Assembly: GCA_036417435.1 (NCBI GenBank)
Contig: CM070899.1
Coordinates: 149,000,237-149,064,236, forward strand
Reading direction: 5' to 3'
Source: Inia geoffrensis
Lineage: Eukaryota; Chordata; Mammalia; Artiodactyla; Iniidae
DNA: 64,000 nt
Shown: positions 49,611 through 62,774 of the stretch, one piece after another
Numbering within the stretch: position 1 is the first letter of the stretch
How the letters are laid out: each line of letters begins with the position of its first letter
Program-made: the position numbers and the translations under genes
Notes under the pieces: generated by a model
The model's database searches: none
Told to the model about the DNA's origin: nothing
What the model saw: only the letters and a program-made list of their open reading frames with translations

Positions 49611-49642
<32 letters not shown>
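49576..49642. repeat. (TAGA)n/(TA)n microsatellite
   Basis: TAGATATAGATAGATAG followed by more than 15 TA units. It lies about 200 bases past the stop codon on the NTRK3 strand, so it would be in the 3' UTR. Confidence 0.92.
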
Positions 49643-49663
49643 GCCAAACTGCCTTACAGGATT

Positions 49664-49675
49664 TTTATTTTTATT
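49664..49675 (-). terminator. Candidate proximal polyadenylation signals of NTRK3
   Basis: The minus strand reads AGAATAAAAATAAAAATCC, giving two AATAAA hexamers in tandem about 165 bases after the TAG stop. The following sequence is not strongly GU-rich apart from the TA repeat, so use is uncertain. If used, it would give a very short 3' UTR. Confidence 0.3.
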
Positions 49676-49840
49676 CTTTCTTTTTTTTTCAGTGTTGTAT
49701 GTGTAGCAGGCACTTGAGTTTATATGAAGATGTTTGCTTCAGTCAAGGATGGAAGAAAAGAGTCTGTGCAGTGGAAAAGAAGGGTGTGAGGCCGGGAGAG
49801 AAGAGGCAACAGAATATGAATTCACGACCACTGGCCACCA

Positions 49841-50026
49841 CTAGCCAAGGATGTCCAAGTAGATGGGGGTGGCTTTCCCCAGAGCATGGAGGATTTTGTA
49901 GATCTCCTTGATGTTCAGCCGCTGCTGCGGTTCCCTCTGCCAGCACCCCAGCATGACATCGTACACCTCTTTGGGGCAGACTCGGGGCCTCTCCAAAACA
50001 CGACCTTGGGTGATGCACTCAATGAC
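49841..50026 (-). CDS. NTRK3: NTRK3 (TrkC) last coding exon with stop
   Basis: This exon encodes the C-terminal 61 residues of the TrkC receptor tyrosine kinase, beginning [20 protein letters not shown] and ending in [13 protein letters not shown], then TAG at 49841-49843. It covers the end of the kinase C-lobe, including the subdomain XI motif CWQREPQQR, and the short Trk tail. The YLDILG motif there is the established phospholipase C-gamma docking tyrosine of Trk receptors. [14 protein letters not shown] and [13 protein letters not shown] separate it from TrkA and TrkB. The minus-strand acceptor reads TTTTTCAG|GTCATT after a pyrimidine-rich stretch, phase 0. No frameshift is visible. The protein is a plasma-membrane receptor for neurotrophin-3 in neurons; this part is cytoplasmic. 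Confidence 0.97.
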   Translation of the reverse strand, partial: VIECITQGRVLERPRVCPKEVYDVMLGCWQREPQQRLNIKEIYKILHALGKATPIYLDILG

Positions 50027-53194
<3,168 letters not shown>

Positions 53195-56100
53195 CTAAAA
53201 GGGGTCGAGACAGAAGCACACACAGTGACCAGATTGCCAGAAACAGTCTCATCAGTCTGCACTCTTCATAGGCAGATGCCCTCTTGATGCATCTTACTCT
53301 AAGATAACCAAACGTGATGCAACTTTTGTGACGGGGCATGGGGGGCCAGTGGAGATAAGCCTACGATACTGCAGGCAGCTAGAGTAGCAATTAGAGATAA
53401 CACCTAAGGGAAGGTATGTTCCTTGGCGTGGAATATAAAGAAAGATTACAAGATGATTTGAAGTGGGAGAGAAGATTTCAGAGTCTGGTACTACAATCAA
53501 ATCTAACCTTGAGAGGGAGTCCAGAGGGAAGTCACAGAATCACTGAGCAAGTCTACCAAGTATCAGAGTATTTGCAGATATTAGGTTAGACTCCTTGGCC
53601 AAGGAGGTTAAAGCACAGCATGGTCCATGTGCACCTAATCTGTATTATTAGGACTTTAGCTTTATCTGACAATCTTGAATGTCTCACTGTTACTTAGAAC
53701 TCAGTGTTCTGAGTGAAGGGGATAGGGAAGTTCAAAAGTATGAAAGACCACATGCTAATGAGAAACCAGGTGGACCAGAAGAGAATTCACAACCGTTCTT
53801 AGCAAGATCTCAAAGGCCAGTAAGGAAAGTGTTTTTTTTTTAAATAGCCCGAGGAGGACATCAGCCACCTGTGGGTTTACAGATCTGACAGCCAAGGGCA
53901 AGAGGAAGTGACTGACATTCAGGGTACACTTTCCTGAGAAAAAACATTAGGGAAATCCTCACTGCCCGGGAGGCTAGAGATATTATTAGCATAAGTGGAA
54001 GAAAATTCACAGCATGTTTTAGAACTCAGGAGCTAACTGTATCATTCATAAATAGAGCATCAGAAATGGGAACTTCTGGCTAATACATGAAACTTGTTGG
54101 AAAACTGCTTTCGACTGATAGAAAAAGCTCTCTATAAATGTCTTGACGAACTACTGGTATTAATCAAAGTTCTCATTTTTATGATGGGCCAGTTGGAGGA
54201 ATTATAATCATAAACACTTAAGAAGGAATGACTTGTTGGCGATGGGCAAACTTGTTTCTTAAAAAAAAAAAGAGATCATGTTTGCCTTATCCACTTGACG
54301 TATTTTAGAGGGTAAATGATAATATGGATTTGCAGAAGTTGTTTTCAACCTGGGATTTTATAATCAAGGTAGCTCTGTATCAAATGTAAAGACAAATGAA
54401 GATGTTTCTTTCAGACAAGCAGACTCAGAACGTTTACCACTCATAACCTTTGAGAACAACAAAGAAGAAAAAATTAATTGAGGAGGTACTCCAGAAAAAC
54501 GGAAAAAGAATCTAAAATATACGATGACTTGGAATATAACAAAGAGTGCAAAGCAAATAAGCCACAAAAAACACAATTTAAATCTAAATAATGGTCACTA
54601 ATGTGGTAGTAAAATGTAATATAATTACTAATAAATGATTTCTGTAAAATAGAGGCATAAAGTAAATAATAATAGTAATAATACAAATAGTACTATCACT
54701 GCTATTATTAACAATATTCTGGAATGAAACTTCCAGATAATTTCAACAATAAGTGCACAGATGAGTAGGTAGGGAAATAATCAAAAGCCTGATAAGGGCT
54801 CTTCCTTTTAGAAGGAAGGGCAAGGGAGCTTACAGAAAGTCATCAGTTGTTGATTATAACAGTTTAAATTTAAATGTGCTTGCTAAAATTTGTTAAATTA
54901 GCTTCTAAAAGAATAGAAATAGTACAGATAGCTTCCAAACCAGTTTCAGGAAAATGGAAGCAAAAATCTCTAACCAATATCAAAAAGGCTACAAAAAGGG
55001 GGAGGGATAATAGCACAAATGAATAGCACAAAATGAAAAAGAAGTTTAAATAATATCACTATAAACAATAAGAATTAATGGGTTATATATGATACCTCTT
55101 AAGTAAGAGAAACATTTATGTTAAAAAATCAAGATGCATGTTATCTAGAAAAGACATATTTAAAAGGAAATAACAGAAAATACTGAAAATTTTGAAAGAA
55201 TACAAAAATATAACAAACAGTAAAAAAAATTGAATATACAATGTGTATAATATTCACTATACATAATAATATATGACAATATATAATTGAATAGATAATA
55301 TATATTGAATAGGTAATATTCAATATGTGTAATATACATTGAAAATATAATTCATACATAGTATATTGAATAGGTCATATATTCAATATAGAACATATCA
55401 AAATTGAATGCATATACGAAAAAATTTCAGAAAGCCAAGAACTAAATGGATACAAAGTGGTCTATATTATATTTGAAGATGGTAAAATTCGCCATTATGA
55501 AAATTATGAACTTTTTTGCTCCAATTAAGATAGCAACAAAAATGTATAAAAAGTAAAACAGGTTATAAATAAAGGAAAACTAACAAAGCTACAAGTACAA
55601 TGGAAAATTAAAACACTTATTTTGCAAAATGATAGCTCAAGAAGACAACAAAAATAAAGATACATTTAAAAAATAAAAATAATGAGTTTTAATTGATATA
55701 TATGGGTGATGCATGTATATTTCAGCCTCCCGAGAAAGTTGCATATTATTTTCAATTATCTAAAAGGCATTTATAAAAACCAATCACATATTATCCTCAC
55801 AGGAACTCTGAAATTCCAAGAGAAGAAACAAAGTAAACATAAGGTAAAAATAAAAGAAGAAAAGCCATTCTTTCAAAAGATGCCCAAAATTACCAACATC
55901 CTTTCCTGATTAAAAGCCCTAATTCATTAGTAATAAAAGGTAACTTCCTGTATTTAATATACTAAATATCATATTTACTGATAAAACACAAAGTATAGAA
56001 GGTATCTTCTATTACTGATTTTATGCGATACTTTTCAGGTGGCCCTAGCCACTACAATAAAGCAGGAATAAAAACAAGGTACAAATACTGAAAAAGAGGA

Positions 56101-56822
56101 GTCAAAACACCATTGTCTGCATATGATATGACAGTTCAAGACAATTAGCTAAAAAGCAATTAGAACCATTATATGATTTAGTAAGCTACCCAGACATGAA
56201 GTGAATATACAAAAATCAGACTATTCTCATGCACTAGTAAAATGACTTCAAAATTCAATAGAAAATAAACATGCTCGTACATTAGCAACAACAACAAAAT
56301 GTTTAAGATTCCTAGGTATAGCCTTAGCAGAAAATATACAAGGTCTATGTAAAGAAAAGTATTGAAAAACATAAAAGAAGATCTGAATACATGGAAAGAT
56401 TGTCTTTTCCTTGGATAGGAAGACTCAATATCATGAACCTCTCATTCTTCCCTAAAATTAATCTAAAAATTCAGCACAATCTAAATAAAACCTTCAATGG
56501 AATGATATATGGAAACTGACAATATGATACCAAAATTCATCGAGAGGAGTAAATATTTGATTAAAAAAAACTAACATATACTTGAGATAGAACAACAAGT
56601 GATATTTGCTGTATCAGATAGCATAACATATTATCAAACTACAGGAATGAACACACTGTGTTACTGGCATAGGAATAGACAATTTCACTGATCAATGGAA
56701 CAAAATAGAGTCCAGAAGCAGACCCATGTATCAATACTGGAATTTAATATATGAAATGATAGGTTAGTAATCAGTGTTGGGACAATGAACTATTCATTTA
56801 AAAAATACACTTAGATACCTAC
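53195..56822 (-). other. NTRK3: NTRK3 intron between the insert exon and the penultimate exon
   Basis: A 3,628-base intron. Its 5' part (higher coordinates) is L1 sequence. It is very AT-rich from 54.3 kb on, with two small ATATTGAAT...ATTCAATAT hairpin motifs at 55302-55326 and 55363-55389. An A run lies near 54260. No other exon was recognised. Confidence 0.7.
54250..56039 (+). mobile_element. AT-rich sequence, probably decayed L1
   Basis: A-rich plus strand with L1-like wording ('aactaacaaagctacaagtacaatggaaaa', 'ccaagagaagaaacaaag') upstream of and merging into the clear L1 copy at 56.04 kb. Blocks are too diverged for a secure assignment. It may be the 5' part of the same L1 insertion, or several fragments. 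Confidence 0.4.
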
Positions 56823-57663
56823 CTCACACCATATACAAAAATCATTTCCAGATGGATTAAAGAGCTAAACATAAAAAACAAAACAATAATCATATTAGAA
56901 GAAAACTTAGAAAAGTATTTGGATAACCTCAGGAGAAGAAGGCCTTCCTAAATAAGACACATGTTCAAGGAGCCATAAAGGACAGAATTCAGAGATACCA
57001 CTGGTATAAAATTCAATACTTTTGCATGGCAAAATACAAAATAAGCATAGTTAAAAGACAAATGACAGAGAGAATATTTGCAATATATGTAACAAGGAAT
57101 TAAAATCCATATATTATAAAGTGCTTCCTTAAATTAGTTAAAAACAAGAAATCCAACAGAGAAATGAATCAAGGGTAAGAGTAGATGATTCACAAAACAG
57201 CTACAAATGGCCACAAACACATGAAGAAATGTCAAAACAATAAAAGACACATTTTAAAAATCTTATGTGGGGAAAATGAAGAGACTGGTATTTTCCAGTG
57301 CATGAGATGTCCTGAGGAAGAGTTATTCCTCGCTAAGACTGGGGTAGCCTTTTTTGAGGGCAGCCGGGCAGAATCTGTCCACACTAAAGATGTTAAGTGT
57401 CTTTTAATCCAGCAATTCACTTCTAGAAGTCTGGGAAAAATACTTGCTCATGTAAGCAAAAATACTTCGTTGAAGATATTTTACTTCATTGTTTTTAAGG
57501 GCAGCAATTTGTTCATCATTAAATGTATATGCAGCAGTTAAAAGGAATACAGTAGAGTTATGTAGAGTGATATGTCAATACGTCTAGGATATAGTAAATG
57601 AAAATGCAAAACATTAAAAATATATATTAGCATTCTCATTTATGTAAAAATGTGTATGCATAT
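56040..57663 (+). mobile_element. Ancient L1 (ORF2 C-terminal half to 3' region)
   Basis: Sense L1 on the plus strand. ORF2 blocks in consensus order: 'aatatacaaaaatcagactattctcatgcac' (about 56208), 'gaatacatggaaagattgtcttttccttggataggaagactcaatatcatg', 'ttactggcataggaatagacaatttcactgatcaatggaacaaaatagagtccagaa' (about 56660), 'ctcacaccatatacaaaaatcatttccagatggattaaag', 'ttagaagaaaac', 'agagaatatttgcaatatatg'. It then continues into the 3' region. Divergence and broken frames point to an old, placental-wide L1M-type copy. It is antisense to NTRK3 and contains that gene's 42-base insert exon. Confidence 0.92.
56823..56864 (-). CDS. NTRK3: NTRK3 (TrkC) 14-residue kinase-insert exon (K2/ki14)
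   Basis: A 42-base exon encoding [14 protein letters not shown], the known TrkC kinase insert placed between the activation-loop YSTDYYR segment and [11 protein letters not shown]. The minus-strand acceptor is GTTTTTTATGTTTAG|CTCTTT and the donor is TGTGAG|GTAGGT; both boundaries are phase 0, so it is a skippable cassette. Insert-bearing TrkC isoforms are established in mammals and are reported to bind neurotrophin-3 but to signal and promote differentiation less well. The exon lies wholly inside an L1 copy, antisense to it: read on the plus strand, the same 14 codons give [14 protein letters not shown], an L1 ORF2 peptide. In-frame stops (the TAG of the acceptor, and TAA three codons past the donor) limit any extension. 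Confidence 0.93.
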
Positions 57664-57878
57664 GGCTTCCCTGGTGGCGCAGTGGTTGAGAGTCCGCCTG
57701 CCGATGCAGGGGACACGGGTTTGTGCTCTGGTCCTGGAAGATCCCACATGCCGCGGAGCGGCTGGGCCCGTGAGCCATGGCCGCTGAGCCTGCGCGGCCG
57801 GAGCCTGTGCTCCGCAGCGGGAGAGGCCACAACAGTGAGAGGCCCGCGTACCGCAAAAAAAAATAATAATAATAATAA
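57664..57878 (+). mobile_element. CHR-type SINE
   Basis: GGCTTCCCTGGTGGCGCAGTGG head, box B-like GGTTTGTGCTC, and an intact body ending GCGTACCGC plus an A9(TAA)n tail. High CpG content. It is inserted at or near the 3' end of the ancient L1. No clear target-site duplication is visible. Antisense to NTRK3. Confidence 0.93.
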
Positions 57879-59039
57879 GGTTCCCTTTTACCTAATGATG
57901 TCAGCAGCCACTGATGATCATTGCCCAGATCCATTATTTCATTAGTGGCTTTAAAAGGGTGACATTCTAATTCTAGCATTCCCTCTGCATAGATTAGCTG
58001 GAAATCTTCTATGAATAAAAACTTTCCTTCACTATTTGGTTACACTGATAACAGTTTATATTAGAAACTCCTTTTATTTTCCAGTTCTCAGAATAATGAG
58101 GGCCTTCCCTAGCATCCTCCAAAGGGGACCAGTGAGAGAGGTTTGTTTTGTTTTAATTTCGTTTTGAGAAGTATCATCAATTCTTTGTGTGTGCGCTTGT
58201 GTGTGTGTTAATACATTTGAAGTGTTTCCATCAATTATAATTGCTCTTTTTGATGTTCACTGTTCAATCTTTGGCCAGTAGCAGCCTCTTCAAGTTGGCA
58301 CCTCTCACCAGACCCCAGTGGTCTTTGATAGCATCCTTGCTTCCTTCGGACAAGAAAAAATATCCTAGGCTCATCTTGTCCATTTGCTGCCCTGGACCTA
58401 GACTCAGTCATTTTTTCAAGGAACCCTGTATCCTTTTGGTGGACAATCGAATTTAGAGACCACACTATGGAAGCCAGGAATGCTCACTGCTGTTGGGTTG
58501 GTCTGTATTTCTGGGTCCTTATAATGGAAATAACTAGGAAAAACTTTTCTTTCGAAAGAAAATACTTCAGGAGTTTATATTGATTTTTCCAACTCAAATT
58601 TAGGATTACATAGCTTTTACTTGACTTTGGTTTTATATCCGTATTTTTTTTCTTATGCTGAAAAATCTTGATTCTTACATTAGTAGTATTACTTATTTGC
58701 TTTATCCTAATATATATATTTCAAATTCAGTTCAAGTATCATTACTAACAACATGATTGCTGAAAGCTGTCTACAGTCTTTGCAGCTCTTTTCATCTTTA
58801 AGATATACCTACTAGGGACATACCTAAAACATTGCTATGTTTTAAAGTCACGTGAAGTAATTCCTCTCTGAGTGACGAAGTCACCAACCTAATACACAGG
58901 TTTCTCCATTTCATTTTGCTTTTGATTTTTAAGAATTGCTTTGCTTTTTCTTTCCCATTTGACACAATGTTTCACAAAGATTCAAAAACCATTACGTGGT
59001 TTTAAAGTCAAACCAAAAAATCAAGGTACATGAAATCTA

Positions 59040-59400
59040 AGTCTAGTTCCATCTCTGTTCACTCTCCTCACCCTGATCTCCTCCTCCTCCAGAGGCAACC
59101 ATTTTTATGTTTATTTTTAGTTTATTCTTTTATTGTTTGTAACATAAGCAAATATGGATTATATTCATTTTCCTCACTTTCATGAACGAAAGTAGGATAC
59201 CATACCTGTTACATACTTTACTTCTTTTCCCCCACTGGGTTTCTCTCATTCCTTTTATAGCTAGATAGGACTCCATGTGCATGATCACACCACAGTTTAC
59301 CCAATCAATCCACTATTGATAGGACTGGGTTGTTTCCATTCTTTTGTTATTGTCAACAGGGAAATGCTCTCTTTACCTATAGCTCAGGTGGTTCTCACTC
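59040..59400 (-). mobile_element. Old L1 3' UTR fragment, antisense
   Basis: Blocks 'ctcctcctcctccagaggcaaccatttttatg', 'tagataggactccatgtgcatgatcacaccacagtttacccaatcaatccactattgatagg' and 'gttgtttccattcttttgttattgtcaacagggaaatgc' match the reversed 3' UTR of old mammalian L1s. Diverged. Confidence 0.65.
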
Positions 59401-59639
59401 CCCCTAAAGGGTAATTGCCTAAAATTTCCATGGAGTGTAACAGGCAGAGATAGACTGCAGTGCCCACTGAAATGTTTTCAATAACATAACTTTGGAGATA
59501 CATGAAGTCTTTCCAATGGATACCCAGGCAAGGATAGTTTTGAAGGATTATGCAGATCCTCAACTCTCTTATGGATTTTTTCTAACACTGAGAACCCGCT
59601 GTGGTCCAGCAATTTCCCTACCCAATTGTGCGTGTGCGT

Positions 59640-59640
<1 letters not shown>

Positions 59641-59672
<32 letters not shown>
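59641..59672 (+). repeat. (CA)n microsatellite
   Basis: About 16 CA units preceded by GCGTGTGCGTG, making a short alternating purine-pyrimidine stretch with mirror character. Confidence 0.97.
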
Positions 59673-59674
<2 letters not shown>

Positions 59675-62255
59675 CCTGCCACTCTCAAAAGGAAAGACAA
59701 ATCTCTCACTCATTCTAAATCTTAGGATAGAAAACCTACAGAGGACAAATGAACAAACTCTGTGAAATATTGGTATGGGTGTTGAAAATGAATGTCTCTA
59801 GTGACTGGGAAATAAATTCTTTTGCAAGTCTGGTGGTTTCCAATTCTTTTCAAACCACTGAAGGGGGACAGACTTCAAAGAATTATCAGCTGAGAGAAGA
59901 TTAGAAAGAAATTTTGATAAGAGACCAATATGTGATTTTAGGCAAAAAATGAGATATGAGTTCAAAGAATTGTCACATTACAGTAACAAAATTCTTTCCT
60001 TTCCCATCCAGTTTATTGTGAATAACGTTTCTCATTTCTTATATTTATAAAAATGAAAAAACAGTAATAGAATTGATCCTGAACCTTAATCTAGTTCCTT
60101 ACCTTAGCAATAAATTATATTCATCAATGAATACAAACTAATCGAAAAATATAAGATGTATTTCCAAAAATATTGTACACCTTATCTTTCACGTTCATCA
60201 AAAGTTGTGATATATATACATTATTTTGATCTACTGCCTATTTCTGTGTATTACTAATAATTGTAATGATAACTCAATCCAAATCTCTTAACATCTAGAA
60301 ATTTATGATCATTGGGCATTAAAAATTATATTTAAATCTTTGTACATATTTCTGTCACAATAACTTACGATAGAATGGCCAATAAAAGGCTTTCATGCAT
60401 AAAACGAGAATCCATAAGGATAAAATTTGGTAGGGAAACTGGAATGAAAATATAAATTCAAGAAGAGAAAGGAACCATGTAAACCTGAGTGTTTAAGTAC
60501 TTGTTCATGTGTTTTATAGACGATAGGTCAAATTGCTCTGGTATTTAAAGTTCATTAGCATTAAAGGAGCTTTCTAATGTCAATATTTACAACGCTGTGG
60601 AAATGACATACTTAAAAGTATGGTGACGATTTTAGATGGCAATTTAAAACATGCAAAGGGACATACATGGTTTTTCAAAATTCTTTTAGGGGCATTAAAG
60701 TTTGAAGATGACAGGTATAGAGCCTGGGCATCCAGGGTGTAAAGTTTAGAGTCTCTCTGCTAATTTCTATCTTTCCCCAAGGCTGTATGCCACCCATCCT
60801 CAGGCCTGCAGCTATATCCTGGGAGAGGATGTGAAAAGAGGAAAGCAAAAACTACAGCCTCACCTCTAGCCTCAGGTGCTTGCCTGAAATCCTCCAGCCT
60901 CATTTCTTTCATTCAAGCCTTCAGCCCTCACTCCCAGCCTTGCCCTGAGGGCCAGGAGTAAGTGGGATTGAAGGGTGGAAAAGCAGGATGGCCATAGAGG
61001 CTGTCAGGTTCCTTTTCATTCTAGGGGCAAGATGCCTTGGGGCAGAGTGTTCCTGGTGGGAGGCAAACCTCCACCCTCTCCACAGCCATCCCTTCTCTTT
61101 GCACGCAGCCTGCCTTTCCTGAACAAGGAAATCGTCTTGCTTATTTCCATAGAATGATGTCAACTTCCCTGCAGTCAGAGGGAACCCACTGCTGTGGGTT
61201 AAAGAGAAACTCAGCTGAGCTCGAGAAAGCTCTCAGGTCTCTGCATCTAATTACACAGGAGGCAGCTTCCTCAAAGGACATATGGAAGCCCACTTCTCTC
61301 CCAGAAGTTCAAAATGTCTATCCTCACATAGCTCTGACAAGGTATAAAGGAGACAAAGTGACCCATATATTCCAGATAAAGAAATAAGGACCCAGCAAAG
61401 GTGAGCAAATACAGGGCATTATTGATACCAATGGAAGGATTCAAGCTTCCTCTGTAATCACTAATCTATATGGGCCATGTCAAAATCTGTTAAAGCAGAT
61501 GAGAATGGCAGTTGCTTTCTGAAGAGTTATAGAAACTTTGCAATGTACATTAATGGCAAAATACCCTAATCAGGAGATTATCATAAAGATTGTCATTTAT
61601 GGTGTCACTATTTTTTATTTATTCAATTTTAATCTCTCTTAATTGCATGTCTCAGCACATAGAATAGTCTCCATATCCATTAAGGCAAATAAAAGGCTTA
61701 GCATATATGCTTTCTTCATCCCCCGGAAAGTCTCCTGGTTTCCCAAATGCCCCAGTAGCTTTGCCTCTTACACCCAGCTCTGCTCGTCTGAGCAGCTCGT
61801 CAGCCGGGGGTCGGTGGGGGGGGCAGTCACCTTGAACATGCCCCAGGTAGGAGTCCCAGCCACTAAACACAGTCTTTAAAATCACTGCCACTCTTATTCC
61901 CAAGGGTCTGGGGTTTTCACCCACATGGGCTGCATATCAGTATTAGCTACATCCAATACAGACACATACATCCATACATCGGGAAGGAGACTGTTTAGAT
62001 GAACATATGTGCATGTCAATCACATGCATGTGAGTACAGTCATGGATACAAACAGGTCTGTCGCTCATGCCCTGAACATATGAAGTTGGTGAAATCTCCC
62101 TCTGACACCTCTTGAAGTAAATGACCTAAATGTAGGAGGAAAGGCCCAAAGTTTTTTTTTTGCTTTTTGTTTTCATTTTAACCATTTTTTAAAATTGGAG
62201 TATAGTTAATTTACAATGTTGTGTCAGTTTCAGGTGTACAGCAAAGTGATTCAGT

Positions 62256-62258
<3 letters not shown>

Positions 62259-62303
<45 letters not shown>

Positions 62304-62310
62304 CACACAC
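62259..62310 (+). repeat. (AC)n microsatellite inside L1
   Basis: About 19 AC units, then TATATATACACACACATAC. It replaces the 'atacatatacatat' part of the L1 3' UTR. Confidence 0.96.
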
Positions 62311-62694
62311 ATACCTGTAGTTTTTCAGATTCTTTTCCGTTATAGATTATTACAAGATATTGAATATAATTTCCTGTGCTATACAGTAGGTCTTTGTTTA
62401 CCTATTTTGTATATTGTAGTGTATACACATTAATCCCAAACTCTTAATTTATCTACCCGTCCCCTGCTAATCCCTTTGGTAACCATAAGTTTGTTTTGTG
62501 TGTCTGTGAGTCTGTTTCTGTTTTGTAAATAAGTCCATTTGCATCATTTTTTCAGATTCCACATAGAAGTGATATCATATGATATTTGTCTTTCTCTGTC
62601 TGACTTACTTCACTTAATATGATAATCTCCAGGTGCATCTATGTTGCTGCACAATGGCATTATTTTATTCTTCTTCATGGCTGAGTAATAGTCC

Positions 62695-62696
<2 letters not shown>

Positions 62697-62771
<75 letters not shown>
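62697..62771 (+). repeat. (TG)n(TA)n microsatellite at the L1 edge
   Basis: About 23 TG units followed by about 14 TA units, grown from the 'tccattgtgtgtg' site of the L1 3' UTR. The L1 match stops here. The Cys/Val-alternating frames are artefacts. Confidence 0.97.

Positions 62772-62774
<3 letters not shown>

Larger units (their letters stand above)
34615..49840 (-). other. NTRK3: Candidate long 3' UTR / immediate 3' flank of NTRK3
   Basis: From the TAG stop to the AATAAA at 34.63 kb there are about 15 kb with no recognised exon of another gene and only one young SINE (43.1 kb) plus a few MIR-like relics. Human NTRK3 is annotated, as I recall, with transcripts reaching roughly 17 kb past the last coding exon, so a very long brain-type 3' UTR is plausible here. 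Shorter isoforms could end at the tandem AATAAA at 49.67 kb. All open frames in the block lack recognisable domains. Transcript extent cannot be shown from DNA alone. Confidence 0.35.
62155..62771 (-). mobile_element. L1 3' end, antisense, with two internal microsatellites
   Basis: Reversed L1 3' UTR: 'aattggagtatagttaatttacaatgttgtgtcagtttcaggtgtacagcaaagtgattcagttatac', 'ttacaagatattgaatataatttcctgtgctatacagtaggtctttg', 'tggtaaccataagtttg', 'gatatttgtctttctctgtctgacttacttcactt', 'ggctgagtaatagtccattgtg'. It is much better preserved than the other L1 copies, so it is relatively young and artiodactyl/cetacean-specific. Confidence 0.92.

Noticed and set aside
58235..58465. 76-codon minus frame in the NTRK3 intron as a possible further exon
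   Set aside because: It shows no similarity to Trk kinase sequence and lacks paired consensus splice sites in frame.
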